Positions 34,714-44,424 are shown, numbered from the stretch's first letter. The stretch is DNA of 64,000 nucleotides from Bacillus sp. DTU_2020_1000418_1_SI_GHA_SEK_038 (GCF_032341175.1 NZ_CP135435.1:2356001-2420000); one strand, 5' to 3'. Program-made: numbers and translations. The notes: generated from the letters alone by a model not told the origin.

Positions 34714-35619
34714 TTACTCTTCCGCGTGAAATATATCCATCTGCCGACTTTTTAATCGCTTTCCAAGTGTTCCTTCAATCAGCAGGGCCGATTTTAAAAG
34801 TTGATCAAGGTTGATCCCTGTTTCAATCCCCATTTCATGAAGCATATACAACAAGTCCTCTGTAGCGACATTTCCTGATGCACCTTTCGCATAAGGGCAG
34901 CCGCCCAATCCGCCAATCGCACTGTCAAAAATGGTAATGCCCATTTCAAGGGATTTGACTATATTGGCAAGTGCCGTTCCCCTTGTATCATGGAAATGCA
35001 TTGCAAGCTTTCCTGAATCAAAATGCGGCAAAAGCTCTTCCAAAAGGGATTCCACCTGACTTGGCACGCCAACCCCAATCGTTTCACCGAGCGAAAGCTC
35101 ATCAATGCCCATCGAAAACAGTCGGTCCGCCACTTCCCTAACCTTTGATGGGGCAATGGCCCCATCATACGGGCAGGCAATCACTGTAGACACATAGCCT
35201 CGAACAGATTTTCCAGCCTGCTTTGCTTCTTTGACTACTTCCTCAAGAATAGGATATGTTTCTTCCATTGACTTATTGATATTGCTCCGGTTATGCCCCT
35301 CGCTTGCGGACATAAAGACGCTCACTTCATCGACTTCGGCTTCAAGCGCACGTTCAAGTCCTCTAAGATTAGGAACAAGGGCGGCATATGTGACGCCCTG
35401 TTTTCTTTTTATCGTCTTAAGCACATCATAGGCATCCGCTAGCTGAGGAATCCATTTAGGGTGGACAAAAGAGCTGACCTCGATGTAGGAGAGCCCCGTT
35501 TCTGATAGAGAATCAATCCATGAGATTTTATCTTCCGTAGGAACGAGCATTTTTTCATTCTGCAATCCATCCCGAGGTCCTACTTCTTTAATTATGACTT
35601 TTTCTGGAAGTTTCAACAT
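34714..35619 (-). CDS. yngG: Hydroxymethylglutaryl-CoA lyase
   Basis: TIM-barrel lyase of 301 aa converting HMG-CoA to acetyl-CoA and acetoacetate, the last step of leucine degradation. Diagnostic motifs are GPRDGLQNE near residues 14-22, the metal-binding HFHDTRGTALANI near residue 208, and the active-site signature GGLGGCPYAKGASGNVATED near residues 236-255 with the catalytic cysteine. The start follows AGGGGG. It forms part of the yng-type operon downstream of the BCCP gene. Confidence 0.94.
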   Translation of the reverse strand: MLKLPEKVIIKEVGPRDGLQNEKMLVPTEDKISWIDSLSETGLSYIEVSSFVHPKWIPQLADAYDVLKTIKRKQGVTYAALVPNLRGLERALEAEVDEVSVFMSASEGHNRSNINKSMEETYPILEEVVKEAKQAGKSVRGYVSTVIACPYDGAIAPSKVREVADRLFSMGIDELSLGETIGVGVPSQVESLLEELLPHFDSGKLAMHFHDTRGTALANIVKSLEMGITIFDSAIGGLGGCPYAKGASGNVATEDLLYMLHEMGIETGINLDQLLKSALLIEGTLGKRLKSRQMDIFHAEE

Positions 35620-35698
35620 TTCACCCCCTGGATGCTTTTTTGACCGTTCTTCAAGTCCACTCTAATTTCGCATAGCAAGCCAGTGGACCATAATCAAC

Positions 35699-35911
35699 CT
35701 ACTCAGTTTCTACAAGCAAATCAGAGTCGTTAACAAATTCCCCTTCCTGGGCATGGACCTTTGTCACGATGCCATCTTCCTCAGCTGCAATCGGAATTTC
35801 CATTTTCATGGACTCAAGGATGACTACGTCTTGACCCGCCTTCACCTCGTCACCTTCTTTAACTAATACCTTCCAGACATTTCCAGCCATACTTGCTTCG
35901 ATTTTCGCCAT
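35699..35911 (-). CDS. yngHB: Biotin carboxyl carrier protein (free BCCP domain)
   Basis: A 70 aa single biotinyl domain. The biotin attachment site is ESMKMEI with lysine 36, flanked by the two halves of the barrel (AGNVWKVLVKEGDEV and DGIVTKVHAQEGEFV). It would carry carboxybiotin between the biotin carboxylase just upstream and the YngE-type carboxyltransferase. GAGGAG with nine-base spacing precedes the ATG, 13 bases after the carboxylase stop. Confidence 0.94.
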   Translation of the reverse strand: MAKIEASMAGNVWKVLVKEGDEVKAGQDVVILESMKMEIPIAAEEDGIVTKVHAQEGEFVNDSDLLVETE

Positions 35912-35924
35912 CTGTCATTTCTCC

Positions 35925-37283
35925 TCACTTAGTTGATGTAATGAACGGTAAATAATATTCGTTTACAAATTGGGTCGTAGTGTAACCTGATAAAAACTGC
36001 TCATGGGTTACAGTTTTAAGCAGCATCGGGATATTTGTCTTTATTCCAACAATTTTATAATTTTCAAGAGCCGTCTTCATTCGTGCTGCAGCCTCATCCC
36101 TTGTTTCGCCCCATGCTATCAATTTAGCAATCATCGGATCATAAAAGGGTGTCACTTGAGAACCTGCTTCAATTGCACATTCATTCCTGATTCCTTCACC
36201 GTGAGGCAGCTGGAATTCGGTTATTTTTCCAGGTGATGGGAAGAAGGTGTTTGGGTCTTCTGCATAGATTCTGACCTCAATGGCATGCCCCTTCCGTATT
36301 ACCTCTTCACGGGTAAAAGAAAGCAGTTGACCCGTTGCCACTTTCAGCTGTTCCTCGACAAGATCGAGTCCGGTAATTTCTTCTGTAACCGGATGCTCAA
36401 CTTGCAATCTTGTATTCATTTCAAGAAAATAATAATTTTGTTCCTTATCTACTAAGAACTCAATCGTGCCTGCGTTTGAATAGCCAATATGCTTTGCTGC
36501 TAAAACAGCTGAATCCAGCATTTTCAAGCGTGTATCTTCGCTAATAAAAGGGGACGGTGCTTCTTCAACTACCTTCTGATTGCGGCGTTGGATAGAGCAT
36601 TCCCTCTCCCAAAGCGGGACAACATTTCCATACGTATCAGCCAGGATTTGAACTTCAATATGATGTGGCTCTGGAATATATTTTTCTAGAAACATAGCCC
36701 CATTGCCAAAAAAGGACTCAGCCCGCTTTTTATTGCCAGCGAAAGCTTTGACAAGCTCTTCCTCCGAATGAACGAGCTGCATACCAATCCCACCGCCGCC
36801 TGCAGATGCCTTCAGCATAAGAGGATAACCGATCTTTTCGGCAGCCAATTTGGCTTCCTCTTCGTCCGCAAGGGCAGTGTTGATCCCTTCAATAATCGGA
36901 ACTCCGGCTTCCTTCATCATCTTACGCGCTTCGATTTTGCTGCCCATTGAAGCAATTATTTCAGGTGCTGGGCCGATAAAAACAAGGCCTTCATTCTTGC
37001 ATCTAGCTGCAAATGCCGCATTTTCCGATAAAAGTCCGTAGCCTGGATGAACGGCCTCTGCCCCACTTTCTTTAGCAACCCGAATTATTTCGTCCACATT
37101 CAAATAACTCTGGTTTACTTGTGGCTTGCCCACACAATAAGCTTCATCCGCGTTTCGAACAAAAAGGGAATCGGCATCAGCCTCTGAATAGATGGCAACT
37201 GTTTTAATTCCAAGCTTTTGGCATGTACGGATCACCCGTAAAGCGATTTCGCCGCGGTTTGCGATCAATATTTTTGAAAACAA
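35925..37283 (-). CDS. yngH: Biotin carboxylase subunit of acyl-CoA carboxylase
   Basis: ATP-grasp biotin carboxylase of 452 aa: ATP- and bicarbonate-dependent carboxylation of the BCCP biotin. It shows FSKILIANRGEIALRVIR at the N-terminus, the glycine-rich KASAGGGGIGMQ loop near residue 160, ERECSIQRRNQKVVEEAPS near residues 230-248, and EMNTRLQVEHPVTE. The open frame starts at 37292, but AAGGAG overlaps those first codons; TTG 37283, eight bases after it, gives the family-standard MFSKILIANRGE start. Confidence 0.93.
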   Translation of the reverse strand: MFSKILIANRGEIALRVIRTCQKLGIKTVAIYSEADADSLFVRNADEAYCVGKPQVNQSYLNVDEIIRVAKESGAEAVHPGYGLLSENAAFAARCKNEGLVFIGPAPEIIASMGSKIEARKMMKEAGVPIIEGINTALADEEEAKLAAEKIGYPLMLKASAGGGGIGMQLVHSEEELVKAFAGNKKRAESFFGNGAMFLEKYIPEPHHIEVQILADTYGNVVPLWERECSIQRRNQKVVEEAPSPFISEDTRLKMLDSAVLAAKHIGYSNAGTIEFLVDKEQNYYFLEMNTRLQVEHPVTEEITGLDLVEEQLKVATGQLLSFTREEVIRKGHAIEVRIYAEDPNTFFPSPGKITEFQLPHGEGIRNECAIEAGSQVTPFYDPMIAKLIAWGETRDEAAARMKTALENYKIVGIKTNIPMLLKTVTHEQFLSGYTTTQFVNEYYLPFITSTK

Positions 37284-37347
37284 GAACATCACTCCTTCCG
37301 GTTGCTGGATTAATCGTTGTTATAGGGCACTTGCCCACAGCACTTAA

Positions 37348-38985
37348 TTAAATGGTTAATAGATTTATAGATTGCTCGCGAAGCTTGAACTTTTGGATTT
37401 TCCCGGAAGCGGTCATAGGGTAGGCATCTGTGAAATAGATATATTTAGGAATCTTGTGGCGTGCCACTTTGTTTTTAAAATATTCTTTGATTTCTTCAGC
37501 AGTTGCCGTTTCGCCATCCTTCAAAATCAGCCAAGCCATTACTTCTTCGCCATATTTCTCATCAGGAATCCCGATTACTTGGGCGTCAAGCACCTTCGGA
37601 TAGGTGTAAAGATACTCCTCAATTTCCCGTGGATAGATGTTCTCTCCCCCACGAATAATCATATCCTTCAGGCGACCTGTAACCCGGCAATAGCCATTTT
37701 CATCCATAACAGCTAGATCACCAGTATGCAGCCAGCCATCTTCATCAATGGCCTCCCTCGTTGCATCATCATTCCTGTAATAGCCCTTCATCACATGGTA
37801 GCCCCTCGTGCAAAGCTCGCCTTGCTGATTAGCCAGCAGTTCGTTGCTTGTTCCAGGTTCTACAATCTTTACTTCCACATTCGGAAGAGCTCTGCCAATC
37901 GTTTCTACCCGCAGCTCGATCGGATCATCTGTCCGAGTCTGTGTTATGACCGGAGATGCTTCGGTTTGGCCGTAACAAATCGTAATTTCCGTCATATTCA
38001 TTTTGTTCATAACCGCCTTCATCACTTCAACCGGACAGTTAGAACCAGCCATCACACCAGTACGAAGTGTAGAAAGGTCATATTTTGCAAAATTAGGATG
38101 ATTGAGCTCAGCAATAAACATTGTCGGTACCCCGTGAAGTGCTGTGCATTTTTCCATTTCAACTGTTCGAAGCACCGTTTCAGGGTCGAATTCTTGAACA
38201 GGGACCATCGTTGCCCCAACACTGACACAGGCTAGCGTACCAATGACACACCCGAAACAATGGAAAAATGGAACAGGAATACAGAGCCGATCTTCTTTCG
38301 TGAGCTCCATGCACTTTGCAATGTTATACCCATTATTTGTTAAATTACTATGTGTCAGCATGACTCCTTTTGGAAAACCGGTCGTGCCAGATGTGTATTG
38401 CATATTGATAACATCATCTGGCTCCAAAGTGGCCATTCTCTTCTTTAATTCTTCATCAGTGATCTGACTAGCCATTTCAATGATATCGGACCAGTTAAAA
38501 GCCCCATCATACTTCTTGTCACCAAGGATAACTACGTTTTTCAATAATGGAAGTCTCTTCGACTCGAGCTTTCCAGGTTCAGATGTTTTCAGTTCTGGAC
38601 ACAGGTCATAAATAGTATCAATATAAGAGTTTCCTCTGTAATCTTCAATTAAAAATAGAGTAGTGCTGTCTGATTGTTTTAAAAGATATTCAAGTTCTGA
38701 GGAGCGGTAGTTCGTGTTGACCGTAACTAAAACAGCACCCATTTTTCCTGAGCCAAATTGCAGGCTTACCCATTCCGGTACATTTGTCGCCCAAACAGCA
38801 ACGTTTTCTCCCTTTTGAACACCTAGTGCCATTAAGCCCTTTGCTACCTGCTCACATACATCATTAAACTCACGGTATGAGTAGCGCAGGCCCCGGTCGG
38901 GATAAACAAGGGCATCATGGTCTGGCATTTCCTCTGCTCTGTCTGCTAAAAGCTGTCCTACACTTTTTCGGATCAATTCGGTCAT
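37348..38985 (-). CDS. yngI: AMP-binding acyl-CoA synthetase
   Basis: Acyl-adenylate/CoA ligase of the ANL superfamily, 545 aa. Core motifs are YTSGTTGFPKGVMLTHSNL (AMP/ATP binding), the CYGQTEASPV aromatic motif, HTGDLAVMDENGYCRVTGRLKDMIIRGGENIYP hinge (given in part), and the catalytic lysine in TASGKIQKFKLRE. In this operon it probably activates a branched or medium-chain acid for breakdown. AGGAGG precedes two adjacent ATGs; 38985 has the better spacing. Confidence 0.9.
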   Translation of the reverse strand: MTELIRKSVGQLLADRAEEMPDHDALVYPDRGLRYSYREFNDVCEQVAKGLMALGVQKGENVAVWATNVPEWVSLQFGSGKMGAVLVTVNTNYRSSELEYLLKQSDSTTLFLIEDYRGNSYIDTIYDLCPELKTSEPGKLESKRLPLLKNVVILGDKKYDGAFNWSDIIEMASQITDEELKKRMATLEPDDVINMQYTSGTTGFPKGVMLTHSNLTNNGYNIAKCMELTKEDRLCIPVPFFHCFGCVIGTLACVSVGATMVPVQEFDPETVLRTVEMEKCTALHGVPTMFIAELNHPNFAKYDLSTLRTGVMAGSNCPVEVMKAVMNKMNMTEITICYGQTEASPVITQTRTDDPIELRVETIGRALPNVEVKIVEPGTSNELLANQQGELCTRGYHVMKGYYRNDDATREAIDEDGWLHTGDLAVMDENGYCRVTGRLKDMIIRGGENIYPREIEEYLYTYPKVLDAQVIGIPDEKYGEEVMAWLILKDGETATAEEIKEYFKNKVARHKIPKYIYFTDAYPMTASGKIQKFKLREQSINLLTI

Positions 38986-39003
38986 CATTATTCCTCCTGC
39001 CTA

Positions 39004-40146
39004 TTAACAACCTAAATGGCGCGCAATGACCAAACGCTGGATTTCGGACGTCCCTTCCCCGATTTCCATTAATTTGATGTCGCGCAAATGGCGTTCAACA
39101 TCATATTCTTTCATATAGCCATAGCCGCCATGAATTTGGATTGCCTGGTTGCAGACGCGGAAACCTGCCTCTGATGCATACAGCTTAGCAAAGGCGGATT
39201 CCTTGCCAAATGGTTTACCCTGATCCTTAAGCCATGCTGATTTGTAAACCATATTGCGGGCCAATTCAATTTCCATCGCCATATCAGCCAATTTAAACTG
39301 AATCGCCTGAAAGTTAGAAATGGATTTCCCGAACTGCTGCCTCTCCTTTGAATATTGAAGGGCTTTCTCATAAGCAGCCTGCGCTATGCCAACAGAAAGG
39401 GCTGCTATCGAAATTCTTCCGCCATCTAGCGTATATAAAAATTGGCTAAAGCCTTTTTTCTCATCGCCAAGCAAGTTTTCCCTCGGAACTCGCACATTTT
39501 CAAGAACAATTTCACACGTATTGGATCCCCGGACCCCCATCTTGTCATAATTGCAGGAAATCCTTACTCCCGGTGCATCCGTTGGCACGATAATTGCAGA
39601 AACAATATTGCGGCCGTTGTCTTTTTTCCCAGTGACAGCGGTTACAATTACTTGCCTAGAATAACCAGCATTTGTAATCCAGCATTTTTCACCATTAATG
39701 ACCCACTCGTCACCATCAAGCACAGCTCTTGTTCTAGTTCCGCCAGCATCAGACCCTGCATTTGGCTCCGTCAAACCAAAGGCACCCATCGTTTCACCTT
39801 TCGCCATCGGCACAAGCCATTCCTGCTTTTGTTCCTCAGTTCCGAAATAATAAATTGGGCTCGCTCCAAGACTGGTGTTTGCTGCATAGCTTAATCCAGT
39901 TCCTCCGCATGCTCTCCCAATTTCCTCCACTGCGATGATATAGGACATCGTATCCCCGCCAGCACCGCCGTATTTTTCAGGAAAAGGAATGCCCAGTAAA
40001 CCAAGTTCCCCTAGCTTTTTAAAAGTTTCATAGCGCATTTGCGAAGTTTCATCCACTTCTTTTGCATATGGCTTGATTTCTTTCTCTGCAAAATCCCTTA
40101 CCATTTCCTTAAGCATTTGCTGTTCATTCGTTAATTCGAAATTCAC
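39004..40146 (-). CDS. yngJ: Acyl-CoA dehydrogenase (isovaleryl-CoA type)
   Basis: FAD-dependent dehydrogenase of 380 aa, first enzyme of the leucine/isovalerate operon. It contains the GAFGLTEPNAGSD flavin-binding segment near residues 126-138, CWITNAGYS, the DGGRISIAALSVGIAQAAYE region, and the C-terminal QIHGGYGYMKEYDVERHLRDIKL. The first-half glutamate in GEGTSEIQRLVIARHL is typical of short-chain enzymes. Start codon GTG 40146 after GAGGAGG. A TetR-type operator lies directly upstream. Confidence 0.92.
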   Translation of the reverse strand: MNFELTNEQQMLKEMVRDFAEKEIKPYAKEVDETSQMRYETFKKLGELGLLGIPFPEKYGGAGGDTMSYIIAVEEIGRACGGTGLSYAANTSLGASPIYYFGTEEQKQEWLVPMAKGETMGAFGLTEPNAGSDAGGTRTRAVLDGDEWVINGEKCWITNAGYSRQVIVTAVTGKKDNGRNIVSAIIVPTDAPGVRISCNYDKMGVRGSNTCEIVLENVRVPRENLLGDEKKGFSQFLYTLDGGRISIAALSVGIAQAAYEKALQYSKERQQFGKSISNFQAIQFKLADMAMEIELARNMVYKSAWLKDQGKPFGKESAFAKLYASEAGFRVCNQAIQIHGGYGYMKEYDVERHLRDIKLMEIGEGTSEIQRLVIARHLGC

Positions 40147-40167
40147 GTTTTTTCCTCCTCTTTTTAA

Positions 40168-40185
40168 AGACCGACCAGTTGGTCT
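40168..40185. promoter_or_regulatory. TetR-type operator 1
   Basis: AGACCGACCAGTTGGTCT, an imperfect palindrome 22 bases before the acyl-CoA dehydrogenase start. It shares AGACCGACYAGTYGGT with operator 2. Confidence 0.7.
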
Positions 40186-40261
40186 GCATAGAGTTTAGAT
40201 AATGCTTCGAATTGGGATCATGTTGTGCGGATCTTTTGTACTGGCTGTTCCAATTGAAAAT

Positions 40262-40275
40262 ACCGACTAGTCGGT
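40262..40275. promoter_or_regulatory. TetR-type operator 2
   Basis: ACCGACTAGTCGGT, a perfect 14-bp palindrome between the TetR gene and its target operon. Its reverse strand matches operator 1 at all but two positions. Confidence 0.7.
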
Positions 40276-40300
40276 CTGTCCTTTGTTTTTTAATAGCCAG

Positions 40301-40939
40301 CTAGAATGATAGAGGCTGACTTTTGAGTAAATATGTGTTGACTGCTTCATCCTTCATGCCCTTTTCCGTTAAAAGTGAATGAAGTATCAAGTCATTAAAG
40401 ACCAGTGCAATTTCATCAATCGACAGTGGACCTTCTTTGCTAAACCATTTGTATGTCCAGTTAATCATGCCAATAATTGACATCGTTGAGATTTCAGCCG
40501 GAACTTCAGAGCGAAAATCGCCGTTTACTTGCCCTTCCTTAATCACTTGAACGATTATTTTCCGGTACTCATCACGCTTTTCATTAATTTTCTGATAAAA
40601 GTCTCCAACTAAATAAGTGCTTTCCTGGTAAAAAACTGTAATATGAGGTTTGTATAAATCAAATACTTTTGTAAAAGATTGAATGATGGCACATAAGCGA
40701 GAAACAGGTGTATCAAAATTATCATATGCTTCTCTGGCTTTATCGAGAACATAGGAGATAAAAACATCGTGGATGTGATAAAGCAATTCATCTTTCGATT
40801 TAAAATTGTGATAAAACCCCCCTTTGGACGTCCCGCACTCATCAACAATTTGACCAACAGTCACTCCGTGGTAACCATGCTTTTCAAACATAACGAGTGC
40901 CGTCTCAACAATCCTTTCCTTGAGTGGCAGCTTCTTCAT
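40301..40939 (-). CDS. TetR family regulator of the acyl-CoA/leucine catabolic operon
   Basis: TetR/AcrR repressor of 212 aa. The N-terminal helix-turn-helix is FEKHGYHGVTVGQIVDECGTSKGGFYHNFKSKDEL (given in part, about 18-52); the remainder is a helical ligand-binding domain. It resembles FadR-like repressors that sense acyl-CoAs. It lies directly upstream of the operon on the same strand, with two matching palindromes in the gap, so it is the probable local repressor. AAAGGA with eight-base spacing selects ATG 40939 over the ATGs at 40948 and 40945. Confidence 0.88.
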   Translation of the reverse strand: MKKLPLKERIVETALVMFEKHGYHGVTVGQIVDECGTSKGGFYHNFKSKDELLYHIHDVFISYVLDKAREAYDNFDTPVSRLCAIIQSFTKVFDLYKPHITVFYQESTYLVGDFYQKINEKRDEYRKIIVQVIKEGQVNGDFRSEVPAEISTMSIIGMINWTYKWFSKEGPLSIDEIALVFNDLILHSLLTEKGMKDEAVNTYLLKSQPLSF

Positions 40940-41304
40940 ATACATCATCCTTTGAAAAATATAGTAACATAGCAGATTAGAAGTATCAATTGAAATTTCA
41001 GAAAAGACAATAATATTCAGAAAAGAACAACGACGGGATAAAGAAAGTCGCTGCGAATGTGGGTTTTTTTGGGTTAATGACAGAATGGCTACGATAATAC
41101 CATTTTATAAAAAAGTTAGAATTTAATAGCGATCTTCCCTTATAGACATTATACAGCCTGTACCTAGATTTACTTTGATTGAAAACAACTCTAAATAATT
41201 TTTAATAATAAGGAAAAAATAAACTTGTCATGTTTAAAAAGGAATTTTCACTAATAAATTACCACTAATTTTAGAAATAGCCTTGAAAGGCGGTCTTAAA
41301 TACC
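40940..41304. other. Gap between TetR and an MFS gene
   Basis: 365 AT-rich bases upstream of two divergent genes; no reading frame or recognised regulatory motif. Confidence 0.4.
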
Positions 41305-42507
41305 ATGGGTATAAAAAAAGTTAAACTATGGACTAACCAATATGTAATTATTATTTTATTGTCTTTAGTAATGTTTTGTGCTTTTTATATGATTACAGCA
41401 GGTTTCCCCATTTTTGTATCAACTATTAGTGATAACCCTGCGATTGCAGGAATCATGACCACTACCTTAATGTTGGCATCACTCATTACGCGCTTCTTTG
41501 CAAGTGTCATTATCCAAAAAGTGAATATGAAATTGCTGCTTATTATTTCTCTCCTTTATTTTTTGGGTACAATCGGTCTCACTTTTGTAAACCAATCAAT
41601 CGGATTTTTAATATTCATTCGAGCACTACAAGGTATCGGATTTAGTATGCTTACGATTTTAGTCTTTACAATATCAAGTAATATTGTTCCTAAATCTCGG
41701 TTAGGTGAGGGCATTGTTTTTTTCGCAATGTCTACAAGCGTTGGGACGACAATTGGGCCACTAATCGCAATTTCCTATCTCGCAAATTATTCATTTAGGT
41801 CGATGATGATGATAACTCTCGGACTTATGTGTTTTTCACTTGTGTGCAGTTTTTTCACAAAGACTTCAACGGTAAAAGAAGAAAAGGAAAGTCCTCAGGC
41901 GACAAATAATGAACCTTTTTATAAGTACATGTTCGATAAGCGTGTCCTTCTTCCATGTATTTTGGTATCGTTAAATTATATGACAATTGCAGGAACAGTT
42001 AACTTTATGGGGGCGTTTGGTAAAGAGATCCATGTTGGCGGAAGGATTTCACAGTTTTTTATCGCACAGGGGATTGCGATGGTCATTTTTCGAGCATTCT
42101 CTGGTAAAATTTTCGATAAATTCGGTCACAGAATCCTTATTATTCCAGCCGCTATTTCAGGGGCTGTAGGTTTGATTCTTTTAGGCTTTTCTACTAGTAT
42201 GGTGATGGTTTTGATTTCAGGGGCATTATTTGGAATCGCGTTTGCCATCATCCATCCAATTATCCAAGCCTGGGCATTAACTCTTGTTCCACCCGAGAAA
42301 AAAGCAACAGCCAATTCTATGCTTCTTATTTTTATTGATTTTGGTTTGGCCATTGGGTCAGTTGGCCTCGGATTCTTAGCAAAAAGTGTTGGGTACGGTA
42401 TGACCTTTAGTTGTTCTGCAGCTTTTATGATTATTATTTTGTTATTGTATCTAATTGGGAGCAAGAAAATGGTAACATTAGATGCTAAAAAAGATAAATC
42501 ATCCTGA
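41305..42507 (+). CDS. MFS transporter, efflux type
   Basis: Twelve-helix major facilitator of 400 aa. The loop 2-3 region is degenerate (ITRFFASVIIQKVNMK), while the second-half repeat FRAFSGKIFDKFGHR is well preserved. Arg in RALQGIGFSMLT (helix 4) and the VPKSRLGEGIVFFAMSTSVG block match drug-efflux-type MFS proteins. It resembles the MFS gene at 11861 in overall layout but not closely. Substrate unknown. A hairpin at about 42561-42602 followed by TTTTTT probably ends the transcript. Confidence 0.83.
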   Translation: MGIKKVKLWTNQYVIIILLSLVMFCAFYMITAGFPIFVSTISDNPAIAGIMTTTLMLASLITRFFASVIIQKVNMKLLLIISLLYFLGTIGLTFVNQSIGFLIFIRALQGIGFSMLTILVFTISSNIVPKSRLGEGIVFFAMSTSVGTTIGPLIAISYLANYSFRSMMMITLGLMCFSLVCSFFTKTSTVKEEKESPQATNNEPFYKYMFDKRVLLPCILVSLNYMTIAGTVNFMGAFGKEIHVGGRISQFFIAQGIAMVIFRAFSGKIFDKFGHRILIIPAAISGAVGLILLGFSTSMVMVLISGALFGIAFAIIHPIIQAWALTLVPPEKKATANSMLLIFIDFGLAIGSVGLGFLAKSVGYGMTFSCSAAFMIIILLLYLIGSKKMVTLDAKKDKSS

Positions 42508-42560
42508 GCTTATAGATACAAGAATATAATAAAAACCACTTGTGATAAAATAACGGGCGT

Positions 42561-42602
42561 ATAATCCACCTGAGCTCTTCTAGCTAAAGGTCGGATTTTT
42601 TG
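42561..42602 (+). terminator. Probable terminator after the MFS gene
   Basis: Imperfect stem AATCCACCTGAGCT / AGCTAAAGGTCGGATT followed by TTTTT. Confidence 0.55.
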
Positions 42603-42698
42603 TTAAATTTACCCTTTACGCTATAATAAATGAATGGGCGAATTCTTGCATCTACTATTGCCCTAATTATTATTTTGTTATTTCTAAGGAGCGATCAT

Positions 42699-43415
42699 AT
42701 GATTTCACTAAGCGGAAAAACTGCCCTGATTACTGGAGCTGGCAGAGGGATTGGCCGTGCTACTGCCATTGCATTAGCAAAAGAAGGTGTCAATATCGGA
42801 TTAATCGGTTTAAATATGTCAAATCTTGAAAAGGTCAGTGCGGAATTGGACCAATATGATGTGAAGGTTTCAGGTGCTGCAGCTAACGTTGCAGATCTTG
42901 AATCGGTTCAACACGCGGTTGACCATATTAAGTCCGATCTAGGAACAATCGATATTCTTATTAATAACGCGGGAGTAGCCAAATTTGGAGGGTTTCTTGA
43001 GCTAACACCAGAGGAATGGGAAAACATTGTTCGCGTTAATTTAATGGGTGTATATAATGTGACAAGAGCGATTCTACCGGACATGATTGACAGGAAATCT
43101 GGTGATATCGTAAATATCGCATCAACTGCCGGCCTGAAAGGAGCACCCGTTACAAGTGCTTATAGCGCATCCAAATTTGCAGTGCTAGGGCTAACTGAGT
43201 CGTTAATGTTAGAGGTTAGAAAGCATAACATTCGTGTAACAGCTTTAACGCCTAGCACTGTCGCTACTGACTTAGCCATTGAAAACAATCTTATTCAGGA
43301 AAATGCTGACAATGTCATGCAGCCAGAAGATCTCGCTGAGCTCATTGTTGCGGGCTTAAAGCTGCATCCGCGAGTTTTTGTGAAAACAGCAGGTTTATGG
43401 GCGACCAATCCGTAA
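42699..43415 (+). CDS. yoxD: YoxD-like short-chain dehydrogenase (3-ketoacyl reductase-like)
   Basis: Classical SDR of 238 aa very like B. subtilis YoxD: TGAGRGIG cofactor loop (residues 12-19), [11 protein letters not shown], catalytic serine in [16 protein letters not shown] catalytic tetrad, and a C-terminus ending [12 protein letters not shown]. The physiological substrate is not known; often labelled 3-ketoacyl-ACP reductase. The open frame starts at 42630 with a hydrophobic stretch, but AAGGAG at 42686-42691 shows ATG 42699 is the start. Confidence 0.9.
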   Translation: MISLSGKTALITGAGRGIGRATAIALAKEGVNIGLIGLNMSNLEKVSAELDQYDVKVSGAAANVADLESVQHAVDHIKSDLGTIDILINNAGVAKFGGFLELTPEEWENIVRVNLMGVYNVTRAILPDMIDRKSGDIVNIASTAGLKGAPVTSAYSASKFAVLGLTESLMLEVRKHNIRVTALTPSTVATDLAIENNLIQENADNVMQPEDLAELIVAGLKLHPRVFVKTAGLWATNP

Positions 43416-43445
43416 TAATACATAAAATGCACAAATTTTATTAAA

Positions 43446-43471
43446 ATAATCCACCGGACCAGGTGGATTAT
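43446..43471. terminator. Terminator between yoxD and the PfkB kinase
   Basis: ATAATCCACC (43446-43455) / GGTGGATTAT (43462-43471), between convergent genes; TATTATTG follows. Confidence 0.7.
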
Positions 43472-43527
43472 TATTATTGTAATTTAATTGAAACATTAAC
43501 CTTTTTCTTTAATTCCACAGAAAACCA

Positions 43528-44424
43528 CTATAATGCTCCAATCCTAGTGGTCGCATTTGCACCAGCTTGATTTGCAAAATGAATGAACTCTTCCATTAGT
43601 ACATCCGTGACGGGTCTGCCTTTTTCATGAAAACAAAATAATAACGCCGCTAGAAACGCATCTCCCGCACCAGTTGTATCTATTGCTTGTACCTCCACTC
43701 CTTTCACACATAACTCTTTTCCACCATAATAAACACATGCCCCAGCTGAACCTTTTGTAATAAATAGATATGGAATATTAAATTTACTAATCTTAATAAT
43801 CGCTTCATCCATTACTTTCGATTCTGTTAAAAATAGAAGTTCTTCTTCTGTCATCTTAACTAAATCGGCTCGATTCAGGAATGAACAAATTGTGTTTCTG
43901 CATTCTTCTTCGCATCCCCATCGTTTTTGGCGGATATTTACATCAAATGCTACTAATAAATTGGTTTCCTTTGCATAATCTAGGGCCTTTTCTGTAGTCT
44001 TCCTGGCTGTTTCATGAAAAAGCGTCCCCGACCCAATATAAAAGATTTTTCCTGTTTCAAACAGCTCTTTCTCTATTTCATTTTCCGTCAGCCATTCGTC
44101 AGGTGTTGGATTCACGTATGAATGAAACACTCTATCACCGCTACTATCTTGCTGAACATACACTAAACAGATCTTCTTTGTAGAAGAACGCACACAATAA
44201 TCGAGACAAACCTCCTCTTTTTTAAAGGCCTTCTCAACGAATACACTTGTTTCATCCATACCTATTTTACAAAGATAATAGGATTTTACACCTAATCTTT
44301 TCACGCCTACAGCTAAATTAACCGTTGCCCCACCGAGGAACGGCTGAAAATTTTTATTCGTTTTATCTTGAGAAATCATATCTACTATGACCTCTCCGAA
44401 TGAAATAATTCCATTTTTATTCAT
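43528..44424 (-). CDS. PfkB family carbohydrate kinase
   Basis: Ribokinase-fold sugar kinase of 298 aa. The N-terminal GEVIVDMIS and GGATVNLAVGVKRLG substrate/lid motif and the C-terminal DTTGAGDAFLAALL anion-hole signature with the catalytic aspartate are clear. It resembles fructokinases and 5-dehydro-2-deoxygluconokinases; the substrate cannot be fixed. No sugar transporter is adjacent. AAGGAG precedes the ATG. Confidence 0.85.
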   Translation of the reverse strand: MNKNGIISFGEVIVDMISQDKTNKNFQPFLGGATVNLAVGVKRLGVKSYYLCKIGMDETSVFVEKAFKKEEVCLDYCVRSSTKKICLVYVQQDSSGDRVFHSYVNPTPDEWLTENEIEKELFETGKIFYIGSGTLFHETARKTTEKALDYAKETNLLVAFDVNIRQKRWGCEEECRNTICSFLNRADLVKMTEEELLFLTESKVMDEAIIKISKFNIPYLFITKGSAGACVYYGGKELCVKGVEVQAIDTTGAGDAFLAALLFCFHEKGRPVTDVLMEEFIHFANQAGANATTRIGAL

